A stretch of 34,731 bases of DNA from a candidate division FCPU426 bacterium (GCA_030038835.1 JASHQZ010000041.1:1-34731), one strand, 5' to 3'. Shown: positions 9,255-16,982, numbered from the stretch's first letter. Program-made: numbers and translations. The notes: generated from the sequence alone by a model not told the origin.

Positions 9255-10007
9255 ATGGCCCGCACGCCTATTATCGCCGGAAATTGGAAGATGTACAAAA
9301 CCCCAAAAGAATCAGTGGAATTCGTCCGTCAGTTGCGGGATCAATTGAGGGACGTGAAAGACCGGGAAATTGTGGTTTGTCCCACAGCCCTTTCGGCAGC
9401 GGCGGTCGTAGAGACCTTGAGGTTTTCCAATATCCAGGTGGGATGCCAAGACGCTCATTGGGAGAATGAAGGGGCATATACGGGCAATATCAGCCCAGCC
9501 ATGTTCAAGGAAGCGGGAGTGCGCTATATCATTTTGGGCCACTCCGAAAGACGCCAACTTGACAACGACACGGACACAAGGATCAATGCGAAGCTTAAAA
9601 ACGTTCTCAGGAACAGTCTAAAGGCCATTGTCTGTGTCGGTGAAACAGTTTTGGAAAGGGAAGCGGGGAAAACCGAAAAAGTTATTGAGGCACAGGTTAA
9701 GGGGTGCTTTGAGGGAATTGGTTTGGGGGATTTGGCCGATATTGTGATTGCTTATGAACCGGTTTGGGCCATTGGAACGGGAAAAACCGCCACGCCCGAA
9801 CAAGCGAACGAGGTCCACACTTTTATCCGGGGCCTGGTCGCGAAAGGATATAATTCGGAAGCGGCGACTAACATGCGTATCCAATATGGGGGAAGCGTCA
9901 AACCTGAAAATATCAAACAATTGATGGCGCAACCTGATATTGACGGTGCCTTAGTGGGTGGCGCAAGTTTGAAGGTGGACTCTTTTGGGGCTATTGTCCA
10001 GTTTTAA
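9255..10007 (+). CDS. tpiA: Triosephosphate isomerase
   Basis: This 250-residue TIM barrel interconverts dihydroxyacetone phosphate and glyceraldehyde 3-phosphate. Active-site elements are all present: Lys12 in GNWKMYK, the His in ILGHSERRQ, the Glu in AYEPVWAIGTGKTA (which also carries the mobile loop 6), and the phosphate-binding YGGSVKPEN and GALVGGASL segments. AAAGGG precedes the start. It completes the gap-pgk-tpiA set and is followed by secG, an order seen in many bacteria. Confidence 0.98.
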   Translation: MARTPIIAGNWKMYKTPKESVEFVRQLRDQLRDVKDREIVVCPTALSAAAVVETLRFSNIQVGCQDAHWENEGAYTGNISPAMFKEAGVRYIILGHSERRQLDNDTDTRINAKLKNVLRNSLKAIVCVGETVLEREAGKTEKVIEAQVKGCFEGIGLGDLADIVIAYEPVWAIGTGKTATPEQANEVHTFIRGLVAKGYNSEAATNMRIQYGGSVKPENIKQLMAQPDIDGALVGGASLKVDSFGAIVQF

Positions 10008-10092
10008 CGTAAAGCAGCAAAGGTTTAAAAGATTTATTGGCAAATTCAGGCTAGTTTCATTTAAAATAAATATACTTTCAAGCGGGGGTTCC

Positions 10093-10494
10093 ATGAGCGT
10101 CATTGTCATCATTTTGTTTGTTTTGAATGCCTTAATGTTAATTGGCGTTGTTTTAATCCAGCAACCGAAGACTTCGGCCGGGCTGTTTTCCGGCACGGGC
10201 CAGAGCCTTCTGGGCACCAGTGGTAAAACATTTTGGACCAAATTCACCGCAGTTTTAGCCGGGTCTTTCATGATCCTTTGCCTTTTGATGTCTTTCGTCA
10301 ACCGTTATGAGAAGGCGCCTAGCTCGGTGACGGATCTCATCGAAAAACAACAGCAACAGGCAGCGCCTCCCCCACAAACGGCTGCTTCCGCTGCGGTATC
10401 AGCGGCTAACCCACAATCTCTAGTAAACCCAGCGCCCCAGGTGCAGGGAGCGCCCAAAACCGCGCCTTCTTCCCAAGGTGATTCAAAGAAATAG
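10093..10494 (+). CDS. secG: Preprotein translocase subunit SecG
   Basis: This 133-residue protein has the two membrane segments typical of SecG (VIVIILFVLNALMLIGVVLIQ and FTAVLAGSFMILCLLMSFV). Between them is a short cytoplasmic loop with the family signature QQPKTSAGLFSGTGQSLLGTSG-like. It assists SecYE/SecA export. A hydrophilic Gln/Ala/Pro-rich tail extends it beyond a minimal SecG. The track start at 9985 adds 36 residues that do not fit the family; the ATG at 10093 with GCGGGGG upstream is preferred. tpiA-secG adjacency supports the call. A weak promoter (TTGGCA ... TAAAAT) may lie in the 85-base gap. Confidence 0.93.
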   Translation: MSVIVIILFVLNALMLIGVVLIQQPKTSAGLFSGTGQSLLGTSGKTFWTKFTAVLAGSFMILCLLMSFVNRYEKAPSSVTDLIEKQQQQAAPPPQTAASAAVSAANPQSLVNPAPQVQGAPKTAPSSQGDSKK

Positions 10495-10538
10495 TGGATA
10501 TCGGGCGAGAGCCGTTTGAACGGGGGTGTAAAAACGTT

Positions 10539-11609
10539 ATGATCAGCGGAAGCAAATCTAGGGCCACTTTAAAGCAGGTCGCAAAGTATTGCGGCGTATC
10601 CCACACTACCGTTTCCATGGTGATCAATCAAAATCCTCGCATCTCGGCCGAGACCCGCGAGAAGGTCATGGCCGCCATCAAGAAGTTCAACTACTACCCC
10701 AACGTCGCCGCGCGGAGCCTGGTCATGTCCCGAACCAACACCATCGGCATTTTCGGGACCATGTTCGATTCTCCCTACTACAACGAGATTATCCGGGGCA
10801 TTGAGATGGAATGCCGCCACGCCAACGTGGACTTGAAAATCTATAATTGCAATGGAAGCTTGGAGGATTTCAACGACTTTTATGATCGCATTTTGGGCGA
10901 ACGCCGGATCGACGCGGTGATCGCCTTGTCCGTGCCCATGGAGGACGCGGTGTTGGATCGTTTTCAGAAGGAAGAATTACCGCTTATCATCCTCCAGCCC
11001 GTTTCCATTGAGGGCCCCAACCATCTTTTGGAAAAAATACCAACCCTTCACGCGGAAGACCGGAAAGGCATCTACAAGGCCGTCGGCTACCTTCTTTCGC
11101 TGGGGCACAAAAAGATCGGCTTTGTCAACGGCCCCGAGCACTTGAAAATCTGCCAGGACCGCTTGGCCGGCTACCGGGATGCGTTAAGGGACAACAACAT
11201 TCCTTATCAGGAGCAGAATGTCGTTTACTCGCATGTACGGCCCGATGCCTTCACCATGGACGCTGGCTACCAGGTGGGAAGGGAACTTTTAGAGCGCATT
11301 CCGGACCTCACGGCTATTTGCTGTGTATCCGATACCATGGCGATCGGTGTGATCAAAGCCTGTCGCCACAAGGGAAAGTCCGTGCCTGAGGACGTATCGA
11401 TCGTCGGGTTTGACGACACCTATGTGGCGCGCTTGGCCGATCCCTCCCTGACGACCCTTCATCAGCCGTTGTTGGAAATGGGAAAAGCTTCAGTGTCCAT
11501 GGCCCACGCCATCCTCAACAAAAAACCCATCGAGTACCTGCACCGTGGCTTTGATGTGGAACTCATCATCCGCGAGTCCAGCGCCAAGCCCCGCAAAAAT
11601 GCCAAGTAA
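10539..11609 (+). CDS. LacI-family transcriptional regulator (glycolysis cluster)
   Basis: About 356 residues. The N-terminus is a LacI-type helix-turn-helix with hinge helix (LKQVAKYCGVSHTTVSMVIN ... FNYYPNVAARSL). A periplasmic-binding-protein-like effector domain follows (TIGIFGTMFD ... SIVGFDDTYVARLADPSLTTLHQP), where FDD and TLHQP are typical. Such proteins usually repress sugar genes until a sugar or sugar phosphate binds; the ligand cannot be read from sequence. The track start is a GTG overlapping the secG stop. The ATG at 10539, with CGGGGGTG upstream, places the HTH at the normal distance. Its position after gap-pgk-tpiA-secG suggests control linked to central carbon flux (inference). 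Confidence 0.92.
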   Translation: MISGSKSRATLKQVAKYCGVSHTTVSMVINQNPRISAETREKVMAAIKKFNYYPNVAARSLVMSRTNTIGIFGTMFDSPYYNEIIRGIEMECRHANVDLKIYNCNGSLEDFNDFYDRILGERRIDAVIALSVPMEDAVLDRFQKEELPLIILQPVSIEGPNHLLEKIPTLHAEDRKGIYKAVGYLLSLGHKKIGFVNGPEHLKICQDRLAGYRDALRDNNIPYQEQNVVYSHVRPDAFTMDAGYQVGRELLERIPDLTAICCVSDTMAIGVIKACRHKGKSVPEDVSIVGFDDTYVARLADPSLTTLHQPLLEMGKASVSMAHAILNKKPIEYLHRGFDVELIIRESSAKPRKNAK

Positions 11610-11616
11610 GGCCGGT

Positions 11617-11644
11617 CACAGTCTACAGCCGACAGTTCACAGCT
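11617..11644 (-). repeat. Heptamer array 1 (four 7-nt units, minus orientation)
   Basis: Read on the minus strand, four consecutive 7-base units fit RRCTGTN: AGCTGTG, AACTGTC, GGCTGTA, GACTGTG. The array starts 7 bases after the LacI stop and is inverted relative to array 2. Confidence 0.7.
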
Positions 11645-11678
11645 AGCCGGACGGTTTTAAGGTTGGGTTGTTGCCGCG

Positions 11679-11706
11679 AACTGTCAACTGTGTGCTGTGA
11701 ACTGTT
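11679..11706 (+). repeat. Heptamer array 2 (four 7-nt units, plus orientation)
   Basis: Four consecutive units, AACTGTC, AACTGTG, TGCTGTG, AACTGTT, run up to the -10 box of lnt. GCTGTGAACTGT (11694-11705) is a perfect 12-base inverse of ACAGTTCACAGC (11632-11643) in array 1. Confidence 0.7.
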
Positions 11707-11714
11707 GTTATAAT
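11706..11714 (+). promoter_or_regulatory. Extended -10 promoter element of lnt
   Basis: TGTTATAAT matches an extended -10 (TGnTATAAT) exactly. There is no good -35; that space is filled by the heptamer array. The expected start of transcription is at or within a base or two of the lnt ATG at 11721, implying a leaderless mRNA. Confidence 0.55.
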
Positions 11715-11720
11715 GCGCCC

Positions 11721-13325
11721 ATGATTCAAAGGCCTTCCTTTGCCACCCGGATCCTCCTGTGCCTTATCAGCGCCGTATTGGTCTGGTTATCCTTCCCAAA
11801 TTTCCTCTGTAAAACATTATCTCCACCCACCGCTTTCCTGGGTTGGATTGCCCTGATCCCCTTTTTCCTGGCCCTTCATGAAACTTCTCCGCACCAGGGA
11901 GCCTTCTTGGGATGGCTTTTCGGTTTTGCTCAGTTCGGCGGGATCCTTTATTGGATCGCCTTCCTGGAGGCGGCCCAATATTTGAGTGGTTTGGCTTGGG
12001 CGGTTTTGGTGTTTTACTTGAGCCTGTATTTTGCGGTATTCGGCTGGGGATATCGGTGGCTGACGGGGAAGGGAGTGCCGGAAGCTTGGATAGCCCCTTT
12101 CCTTTGGGTGGCCTTGGAGTACATTCGTGGAAGTCGGCCCTGGGGCGGTTTTTCTTGGGGGGAATTAGGTTACAGCCAGGCGCCCTACCCGATGGTGCTG
12201 ACCATCACTTCCTGGGGCGGGGTTTACGGGCTGACCTTTCTAATGGTTTTGTTTAATCTCCGCATCACCGAAGGACTGGGTGTCCGCTTGGAAAAAGGGA
12301 AAGGACCATGGTCTGCCTTCCACTTGAAATGGGGGATATTGGTTTTGACATTGGCTGTGCCAGTCCTGGTTCTCCTTAACGGATGGAGGGAGATCCAGGC
12401 CGCCAGCCTCCAAAAAGTCGGGACCGTGGCCTTGCTTCAGCCCAGCATCGATCAGGACATTAAATGGAGCAAGGAAAATGAAAACGCCACATATGACACC
12501 TTGGAACGGTTGGTCCGGAGTGCGAAAGAAGTAAATCCGGGGTTGGTGATTTGGCCTGAAACCGCCGCGCCGGCCTACTTGTTGTGGAGCCCGGACTCCC
12601 TCGGCCGGGTGGCATCCATCGTCCGGAAATCCAAAACCTACCATTTAGTGGGTTGTCTGGACGCTCAGAAAACGACTGGCGGAAGGGTTCGTTACTATAA
12701 CGCGGCGGTTCAATTCGGACCCCATGGGAAGCCGGAAGGCGTTTACCACAAACGCCATTTGGTTCCTTTCGGGGAATATGTTCCGTTCCAGAAATACCTG
12801 ACTTTTCTGGGACCTGTCGTGGGGGACCTGGGGAATTTCGATCCCGGCGAGAACTATGTGAAATTCAAGGTAAGGGGTTTCAGTTACACGCCGATGATTT
12901 GTTATGAAGTGATTTTCCCAGGCGATGTCGAAAAGGCTTTCCAAACCGGTGCAGATGCCCTAGTGAACATCAGCAACGACGCCTGGTACGGGCACACGGC
13001 TTCGCCCTACCAACACGCCATGATGGCCGTGGTTCGCTCAGCGGAAGAACGAAAACCCTTGCTTCGCGCGGCTAACACGGGTCTCTGCCTTGCCACCGAT
13101 CCCTTCGGGCGTGTACTTTGTTCCACGGACCTTTTCGAGACCACCTGGCTGGAGGCGAACGTCCTTTTGGCGCCCCGTGCGCACCGTACCCTTTATTCCC
13201 GCTGGGGCAACTGGTTCCCCCGTCTGTGCTGGGGCGTGGTGACAATTTTGACTTTGGGGTTTTTATTCAAAATTAGGATTCTCCAGGTTCATCCAGCTTC
13301 CGCTGAGGGAAACCATGCCGCGTAA
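11721..13325 (+). CDS. lnt: Apolipoprotein N-acyltransferase
   Basis: This 534-residue integral membrane enzyme adds the third acyl chain to lipoproteins at the periplasmic face of the inner membrane. N-terminal membrane helices (residues ~10-200) lead into a nitrilase-like domain. The catalytic triad is visible: Glu280 in IWPETAAPAY, Lys344 in HKRHLVPFGEY and Cys394 in PMICYEVIFPG, close to E267/K335/C387 of E. coli Lnt. A last membrane segment lies at the C-terminus. The track start at 11697 lies upstream of a TATAAT box, so the ATG at 11721 is preferred even though no Shine-Dalgarno precedes it. Its presence implies triacylated lipoproteins and fits a diderm cell. Confidence 0.95.
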   Translation: MIQRPSFATRILLCLISAVLVWLSFPNFLCKTLSPPTAFLGWIALIPFFLALHETSPHQGAFLGWLFGFAQFGGILYWIAFLEAAQYLSGLAWAVLVFYLSLYFAVFGWGYRWLTGKGVPEAWIAPFLWVALEYIRGSRPWGGFSWGELGYSQAPYPMVLTITSWGGVYGLTFLMVLFNLRITEGLGVRLEKGKGPWSAFHLKWGILVLTLAVPVLVLLNGWREIQAASLQKVGTVALLQPSIDQDIKWSKENENATYDTLERLVRSAKEVNPGLVIWPETAAPAYLLWSPDSLGRVASIVRKSKTYHLVGCLDAQKTTGGRVRYYNAAVQFGPHGKPEGVYHKRHLVPFGEYVPFQKYLTFLGPVVGDLGNFDPGENYVKFKVRGFSYTPMICYEVIFPGDVEKAFQTGADALVNISNDAWYGHTASPYQHAMMAVVRSAEERKPLLRAANTGLCLATDPFGRVLCSTDLFETTWLEANVLLAPRAHRTLYSRWGNWFPRLCWGVVTILTLGFLFKIRILQVHPASAEGNHAA

Positions 13326-13692
13326 GTCAAGGGTTCGGCTGTTGAAAATCGCGACGGTCGGCGAGTTGAAAAACCATCGATCAAAGAAATTCATGATCCA
13401 ACGGTCCGACCGTCAAACCGAAGCATTCCTGATCCGAAAGGACGGACGGCACTACGCTTACTTGAACCTGTGCCGGCACTGGACCGTAGGACTGGATTTT
13501 GACGACAATGAGTTTTTTACAGAGGATGGAGAATGGCTAGTCTGCAAGAACCATGGGGCGGTCTACAACCCCATCAGCGGTGAATGCCTGGGCGGCCCCT
13601 GCGGTGGAGCGGCTCTTTACCGGGTTCCCTTGGTAGAAAAAGAAGGTTTTATTTACGCTGATGTGGCGAACATGGAGTGGGGAGAAATCTAG
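13315..13692 (+). CDS. Small Rieske-type [2Fe-2S] protein
   Basis: This 125-residue soluble protein has both halves of the Rieske cluster motif: CRH at about residue 43 and CKNHG at about residue 67, followed by YNPISGECLGGPC, which fits the usual 'C-x-x-HG..(F/Y)....G....GP'. The gap between the CxH and CxxH boxes is 21 residues, longer than the common 15-17. It has no membrane anchor and no dioxygenase catalytic domain, so it is likely a ferredoxin-like electron carrier or a regulatory subunit. Its start overlaps the lnt stop by 11 bases, indicating translational coupling. The partner is unknown. Confidence 0.82.
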   Translation: MPRKSRVRLLKIATVGELKNHRSKKFMIQRSDRQTEAFLIRKDGRHYAYLNLCRHWTVGLDFDDNEFFTEDGEWLVCKNHGAVYNPISGECLGGPCGGAALYRVPLVEKEGFIYADVANMEWGEI

Positions 13693-13696
13693 AAAA

Positions 13697-13726
13697 GTGA
13701 ATTCTGAATTTAAGTTTGAGTTTTGG
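13697..13726. repeat. AT-rich intergenic repeat, copy D
   Basis: GTGAATTCTGAATTTAAG and what follows begin just after the stop of the Rieske gene and resemble copy E, which begins GTGAATTCAAAATTC at the same distance from a stop. A second AT-rich stretch (GATTCATAATTTAACC) lies at 13761-13796 before the argC stop. The 105-base gap between convergent genes holds nothing else recognisable. Confidence 0.45.
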
Positions 13727-13797
13727 AAAGTTTATTAATCTTTGGTTGAATGCCATCCGCGATTCATAATTTAACCTTTAAAATTGAAAATTGTCGT

Positions 13798-14853
13798 TTA
13801 GATGGGATGGAGCCCTCGGCGTGTCAACCCCGTCGTTTCGTCTAATCCGAACATCAGGTTCATGTTCTGGACACCCACATGGGCGCCTCCTTTGCCGATG
13901 CTGTCCAAGACGCTGAAGACAACGATACGGCCCCGGGCTTCGTCCACGTCCAAGCCGACGAAACAGAAGTTGGTGCCGGAAACGCTATTCACCCAGGGAT
14001 AGGGTTTGTATTGCCAGGAAACGCCCTCCTCTTTAGGGAGGTCATAAACCTTGACGAAGTACTCATCTTTGTAGAATTTTTTATAAAGACCCATGAGCTG
14101 GGCGCGGGTGACTTTGCGGTTGGGGAAGACATGGCAGACGTCCAGGATGCCGCGGACGATGGGGACATAGACGGGCGTAAACCCGATTTTAACCTTTTTT
14201 TTCGACAGGGCACCCAACTCCTGCTCTGCCTCATAGGTGTGGCGGTGTCCCACGACGTTGTACGGGATCAAGTTGTTCCCGATTTCGGCGTGGTGCGCCG
14301 GGCGGGAGAGGTCGGCACCGATGCCAGCGGTACCCGAAAGGCCGTCCACAACGATTTTGGAAGTTTCGATCCACCCGGCCTTAACCAGGGGGGCCAGGCC
14401 CAAGATGGCTGCGGAGGCGAAACAGCCGGGATTGGCAATGAGACGGGACTCCCGAATTTCATCCCGATGGAGCTCGGGAACGCCATAAACGGCTTCCCTC
14501 GTCAAGTTCCAGCTTTTATGTTTCTTCTTGTAGACCTTCTCCCAAGTGGTTCGGTCGCTCAAGCGAAAGTCCGCGCCGAGGTCGATGATTTTGGTGCCTT
14601 CCTTGAGGAACTTGGGTGCCAGCTCCATGGGAACTCCCGTGGGAAGGGCCATGAAAACCACGTCACAAGGGGTGGCCTCACCGGGACGGATAAATTTTAA
14701 GTCGGTCCCGTAGAGGTTGGGGTGATAATCGGCCACTTGAGCTTCGTGACGGCTCGTGGCCCAGGCGATTTCCACTTCCGGGTGGTCCATCAACACGCGC
14801 AGGACTTCACCGCCCATGTAACCAGTGGCACCGTAAACGCCGACTCGAATCAT
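13798..14853 (-). CDS. argC: N-acetyl-gamma-glutamyl-phosphate reductase
   Basis: This 351-residue enzyme reduces N-acetylglutamyl phosphate to the semialdehyde with NADPH in arginine synthesis. It has the Rossmann motif YGATGYMGGEVLR at residues 7-19 and active-site Cys144 in ANPGCFASA. Later segments (PYNVVGHRHTYEAEQEL, FTPVYVPIVRGI) match the family. The track start adds ten residues; the ATG at 14853, preceded by TGGGGAGA on the minus strand, gives the standard MIRVGVYGATGY start. It is an isolated arg gene here, downstream of tRNA-Glu on the same strand. No separate promoter is evident in the 130 bases between them. Confidence 0.96.
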   Translation of the reverse strand: MIRVGVYGATGYMGGEVLRVLMDHPEVEIAWATSRHEAQVADYHPNLYGTDLKFIRPGEATPCDVVFMALPTGVPMELAPKFLKEGTKIIDLGADFRLSDRTTWEKVYKKKHKSWNLTREAVYGVPELHRDEIRESRLIANPGCFASAAILGLAPLVKAGWIETSKIVVDGLSGTAGIGADLSRPAHHAEIGNNLIPYNVVGHRHTYEAEQELGALSKKKVKIGFTPVYVPIVRGILDVCHVFPNRKVTRAQLMGLYKKFYKDEYFVKVYDLPKEEGVSWQYKPYPWVNSVSGTNFCFVGLDVDEARGRIVVFSVLDSIGKGGAHVGVQNMNLMFGLDETTGLTRRGLHPI

Positions 14854-14983
14854 GATGTCTCCCCAAAAGGCAATCTTGATCAATGGAACGCTTGTACAGT
14901 AGTCCGCATTCTCTCCGGTACTGTTCTCAACAGTTCAACTGATCGCCTGCTACAATGTCCCGTTTTTCCGCTTCGGGGAAAAT

Positions 14984-15059
14984 TGGCGACCCCAACGGGA
15001 GTCGAACCCGTGTTGCCGGGATGAAAACCCGGTGTCCTAGGCCTCTAGACGATGGGGTC
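14984..15059 (-). tRNA. trnE: tRNA-Glu (UUC)
   Basis: The minus strand folds into a full cloverleaf. The acceptor stem is GACCCCA/TGGGGTC with discriminator G and an encoded CCA. The D-arm carries CTAGAGGCCTAG, the anticodon loop TTTTCAT contains TTC, and the T-arm is ACGGG-TTCGACT-CCCGT. Length is 76 nt with CCA. Confidence 0.96.
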
Positions 15060-15090
15060 GAAATTACGAAAAATGCGAAAAAGAAAGCAA

Positions 15091-15119
15091 ATTTTAGGGG
15101 ACGAACCGGGGGAAGTCAA
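15091..15119 (-). promoter_or_regulatory. Sigma-70 promoter of tRNA-Glu
   Basis: On the minus strand, TTGACT and TAAAAT are separated by exactly 17 bases, ending about 30 bases before the mature tRNA 5' end. The intervening sequence is GC-rich, as is common for stable-RNA promoters. Confidence 0.75.
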
Positions 15120-15318
15120 GGAAGGAAGGGAAGCCGAGGTGGGAATAACGGAGGGAAGCCTTGATAACCCAATGGGACGCCGTCAAAATTTATCCGATGG
15201 ATGACGCACGAGGGATAGGCCGCTATGATACGGGACCATAAGACGGGAACAATATGGCCGAAGGCCGGGTTTGTTCTTACTTTTCGGTTTAATTTTTTCA
15301 ATATGCCCTGGAGAAGAC

Positions 15319-15762
15319 GTGGCCAAGAAAAAGAAAGCCAACCCAAAGGTTCTATTTGAAACCGCGCAGAAAAAATTCACCGTCGAAGTTTTCCCGGACG
15401 TGAAAGTGACCTCCCAAAATTTCTTGGACTTGGTTTCTAGTGGCTTTTACAACGGCCTGACCTTTCATCGTTATGTTCCGGGCTTCGTGATCCAGGGAGG
15501 GGATCCGACGGGAACGGGTATGGGGGGATCCTCCAAAACCATTCCTCTTGAAATTACGGCTCATCAGCACGACAAGGGCGCGCTGGGCATGGCTCGGTCT
15601 CAAGACCCCGATTCCGCTTCCAGCCAGTTTTACATTTGTCTGGACGCGGCTCATCAGCTGGACGGAAATTACTGCGTATTTGGCCGGGTGGTAAAGGGCA
15701 TGGATAACGTTTTAAAGCTCCGCCAGGGCGACAAAATGATCCAAGTGACCTTGGCCAAGTAA
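15319..15762 (+). CDS. Cyclophilin-type peptidyl-prolyl cis-trans isomerase
   Basis: About 147 residues. The cyclophilin core is clear: [19 protein letters not shown], followed by [20 protein letters not shown] and [12 protein letters not shown]. It contains the catalytic Arg (HR) and the QFYI substrate pocket. The enzyme speeds proline isomerisation during protein folding. The track begins at a TTG (15271) giving a short hydrophobic leader. The GTG at 15319 has GGAG five bases upstream and gives the usual short cytosolic start ([15 protein letters not shown]), so it is preferred. If the longer form were real it would be an exported protein with a poor signal peptide. Confidence 0.9.
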   Translation: MAKKKKANPKVLFETAQKKFTVEVFPDVKVTSQNFLDLVSSGFYNGLTFHRYVPGFVIQGGDPTGTGMGGSSKTIPLEITAHQHDKGALGMARSQDPDSASSQFYICLDAAHQLDGNYCVFGRVVKGMDNVLKLRQGDKMIQVTLAK

Positions 15763-15777
15763 ATCCCACGGGAAAAC

Positions 15778-15805
15778 TTGGGTTCCCCCAAACCTGTTGT
15801 ATAAT
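15778..15805 (+). promoter_or_regulatory. Promoter of the second LacI-family gene
   Basis: TTGGGT and a perfect TATAAT are spaced by 16 bases. The expected start near 15812 leaves a leader of about 32 bases before the ATG at 15844. TTGGG and CCCCAA within the promoter form a small inverted repeat. Confidence 0.65.
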
Positions 15806-15843
15806 GACGGCAGTTCAACTTAGTAAAGCGAGGTCCCAAACCG

Positions 15844-16884
15844 ATGGCCATCACCATCAAGGACGTTGCGCAGAAAGCCGGAGTTTCCGTAGCGACCGTT
15901 TCAAGGGTTGTCAATCAAAAGGACATCCATAAGGTTGGAGTGAAGACCCAACAACGGATCGAAAGAATTCTCAAGGAACTGGGCTATTACCCCAACACTA
16001 TGGCCCGGGGCTTGAAGACCCGCAAAACTTACAATATCGGCGTTGTTTTCTTCTGGTACGAAAAACCATCCCTCAGTGATTTTTATCTGACGCGCGTTCT
16101 GGACGGCATCATCAGCTTCATTAGCGAAAAACGCTACAACATTTTGATGAACACCTTTAGCCGCCAGATCCAAAACGAGGGGGTTTACGCCAATTTCGTC
16201 AATTCAGGGCTTGTGGACGGCGTTCTAGCCATTGCCCCGCCCGTGGAATCTCGTTTTTATCAGGATTTGAAGCAGGGGTCCCTTCCTTACGTGCTGGTGA
16301 ATTACCAAGTGAACGACCCGAATGTTTGTTTCGTGGACTGCCTGAATACCCAGGGGATGATCGACGTGGTGGACCACCTCCTATCGCTGGATCACAAGCG
16401 TATCGGTTTTATCGCGGGCGACGTCAACTACTCCAAGAACGCCTTGGACCGGTTCAATGCCTTTAAGTACATCCTCAAAAAACGTGGCCTTGCCTTCCAT
16501 GAGGAACACGTCTATTTCGGAAATTGGACCGAACAGGCGGGCGCCAAGGCGGTGGAGGTCTTCTGGAAAACCAAGAATCCGCCTACCGCCTTGATCGGTT
16601 CGACTGACATGATGGCTATCGGCGCCATCCGGCAGCTTCGCAAGCAGGGCTTGCGCGTGCCGCAGGACGTCGCGGTTGTGGGCTTCGATGATATTTCCAA
16701 TGACTCCACGCTGACCACCGTGCACCAGCCCGCCTATGACATCGGCTATGAGGCCGCCAAGATGCTGTGGAACCAGATCGAGAAGCGACCCTTGGAGTAC
16801 ACCCACCGTTTTTTTCCTACCAAGTTGGTGGTTCGTGAAAGCTGCGGCTATTACTTGAAAAATTCCCAGGAACAAAAAAGCTGA
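15844..16884 (+). CDS. LacI-family transcriptional regulator (glycosidase locus)
   Basis: This 346-residue regulator has a textbook LacI HTH and hinge (IKDVAQKAGVSVATVSRVVN ... LGYYPNTMARGLKT). The effector domain contains NIGVVFFW, IGSTDMMAIGAIR and VGFDDISNDSTLTTVHQP. The ligand is likely a sugar or oligosaccharide, but this cannot be read from sequence. The next gene is a large secreted glycosidase, and a 20-base imperfect palindrome lies between them, so it probably controls that gene (inference). It is clearly distinct from the LacI protein at 10.5-11.6 kb. GCGAGGT precedes the ATG. Confidence 0.94.
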   Translation: MAITIKDVAQKAGVSVATVSRVVNQKDIHKVGVKTQQRIERILKELGYYPNTMARGLKTRKTYNIGVVFFWYEKPSLSDFYLTRVLDGIISFISEKRYNILMNTFSRQIQNEGVYANFVNSGLVDGVLAIAPPVESRFYQDLKQGSLPYVLVNYQVNDPNVCFVDCLNTQGMIDVVDHLLSLDHKRIGFIAGDVNYSKNALDRFNAFKYILKKRGLAFHEEHVYFGNWTEQAGAKAVEVFWKTKNPPTALIGSTDMMAIGAIRQLRKQGLRVPQDVAVVGFDDISNDSTLTTVHQPAYDIGYEAAKMLWNQIEKRPLEYTHRFFPTKLVVRESCGYYLKNSQEQKS

Positions 16885-16902
16885 CCGCCACGGGCCTTTT
16901 TT
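16874..16902 (+). terminator. Probable rho-independent terminator of the second LacI gene
   Basis: A6GC ... GCCT6 can pair (one bulged C) around a small CCG-CCA-CGG hairpin, and the 3' arm is a run of six T. It overlaps the last codons and stop of the regulator gene. Confidence 0.5.
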
Positions 16903-16920
16903 CTAAAACGCTTTTTCGAA
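16901..16920. promoter_or_regulatory. Candidate LacI-type operator (imperfect palindrome)
   Basis: TTCTAAAACGCTTTTTCGAA is symmetric at 8 of 10 base pairs around a central GC. It lies 34 bases upstream of the -35 box of the glycosidase gene and 17 bases after the LacI stop. Part of it, AACGCTTTTT, recurs at 20062-20071 before the TPR gene. Confidence 0.4.
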
Positions 16921-16953
16921 ACAGCCCCAGTCACCGTCTTTCCTAGTTTGCCG

Positions 16954-16982
16954 TTGAAGGCCTTTCCGAAAGATGTTATAAA
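16954..16982 (+). promoter_or_regulatory. Promoter of the secreted glycosidase gene
   Basis: TTGAAG and TATAAA are spaced by 17 bases, with TG one base before the -10 (extended -10). The expected start near 16989 gives a leader of about 36 bases. Confidence 0.65.

Noticed and set aside
11617-11706. CRISPR array
   Set aside because: Units are 7 bases with no spacers, and no cas genes are present.
14948-14956. TACAAT extended -10 on the + strand before tRNA-Glu
   Set aside because: It would run antisense to the tRNA, there is no fitting -35, and tRNA-Glu has a good promoter on its own strand.
15271-15318. TTG start giving the cyclophilin a signal peptide
   Set aside because: It has a weak start, no Shine-Dalgarno, and a poor signal sequence; GTG 15319 has GGAG at the right spacing.
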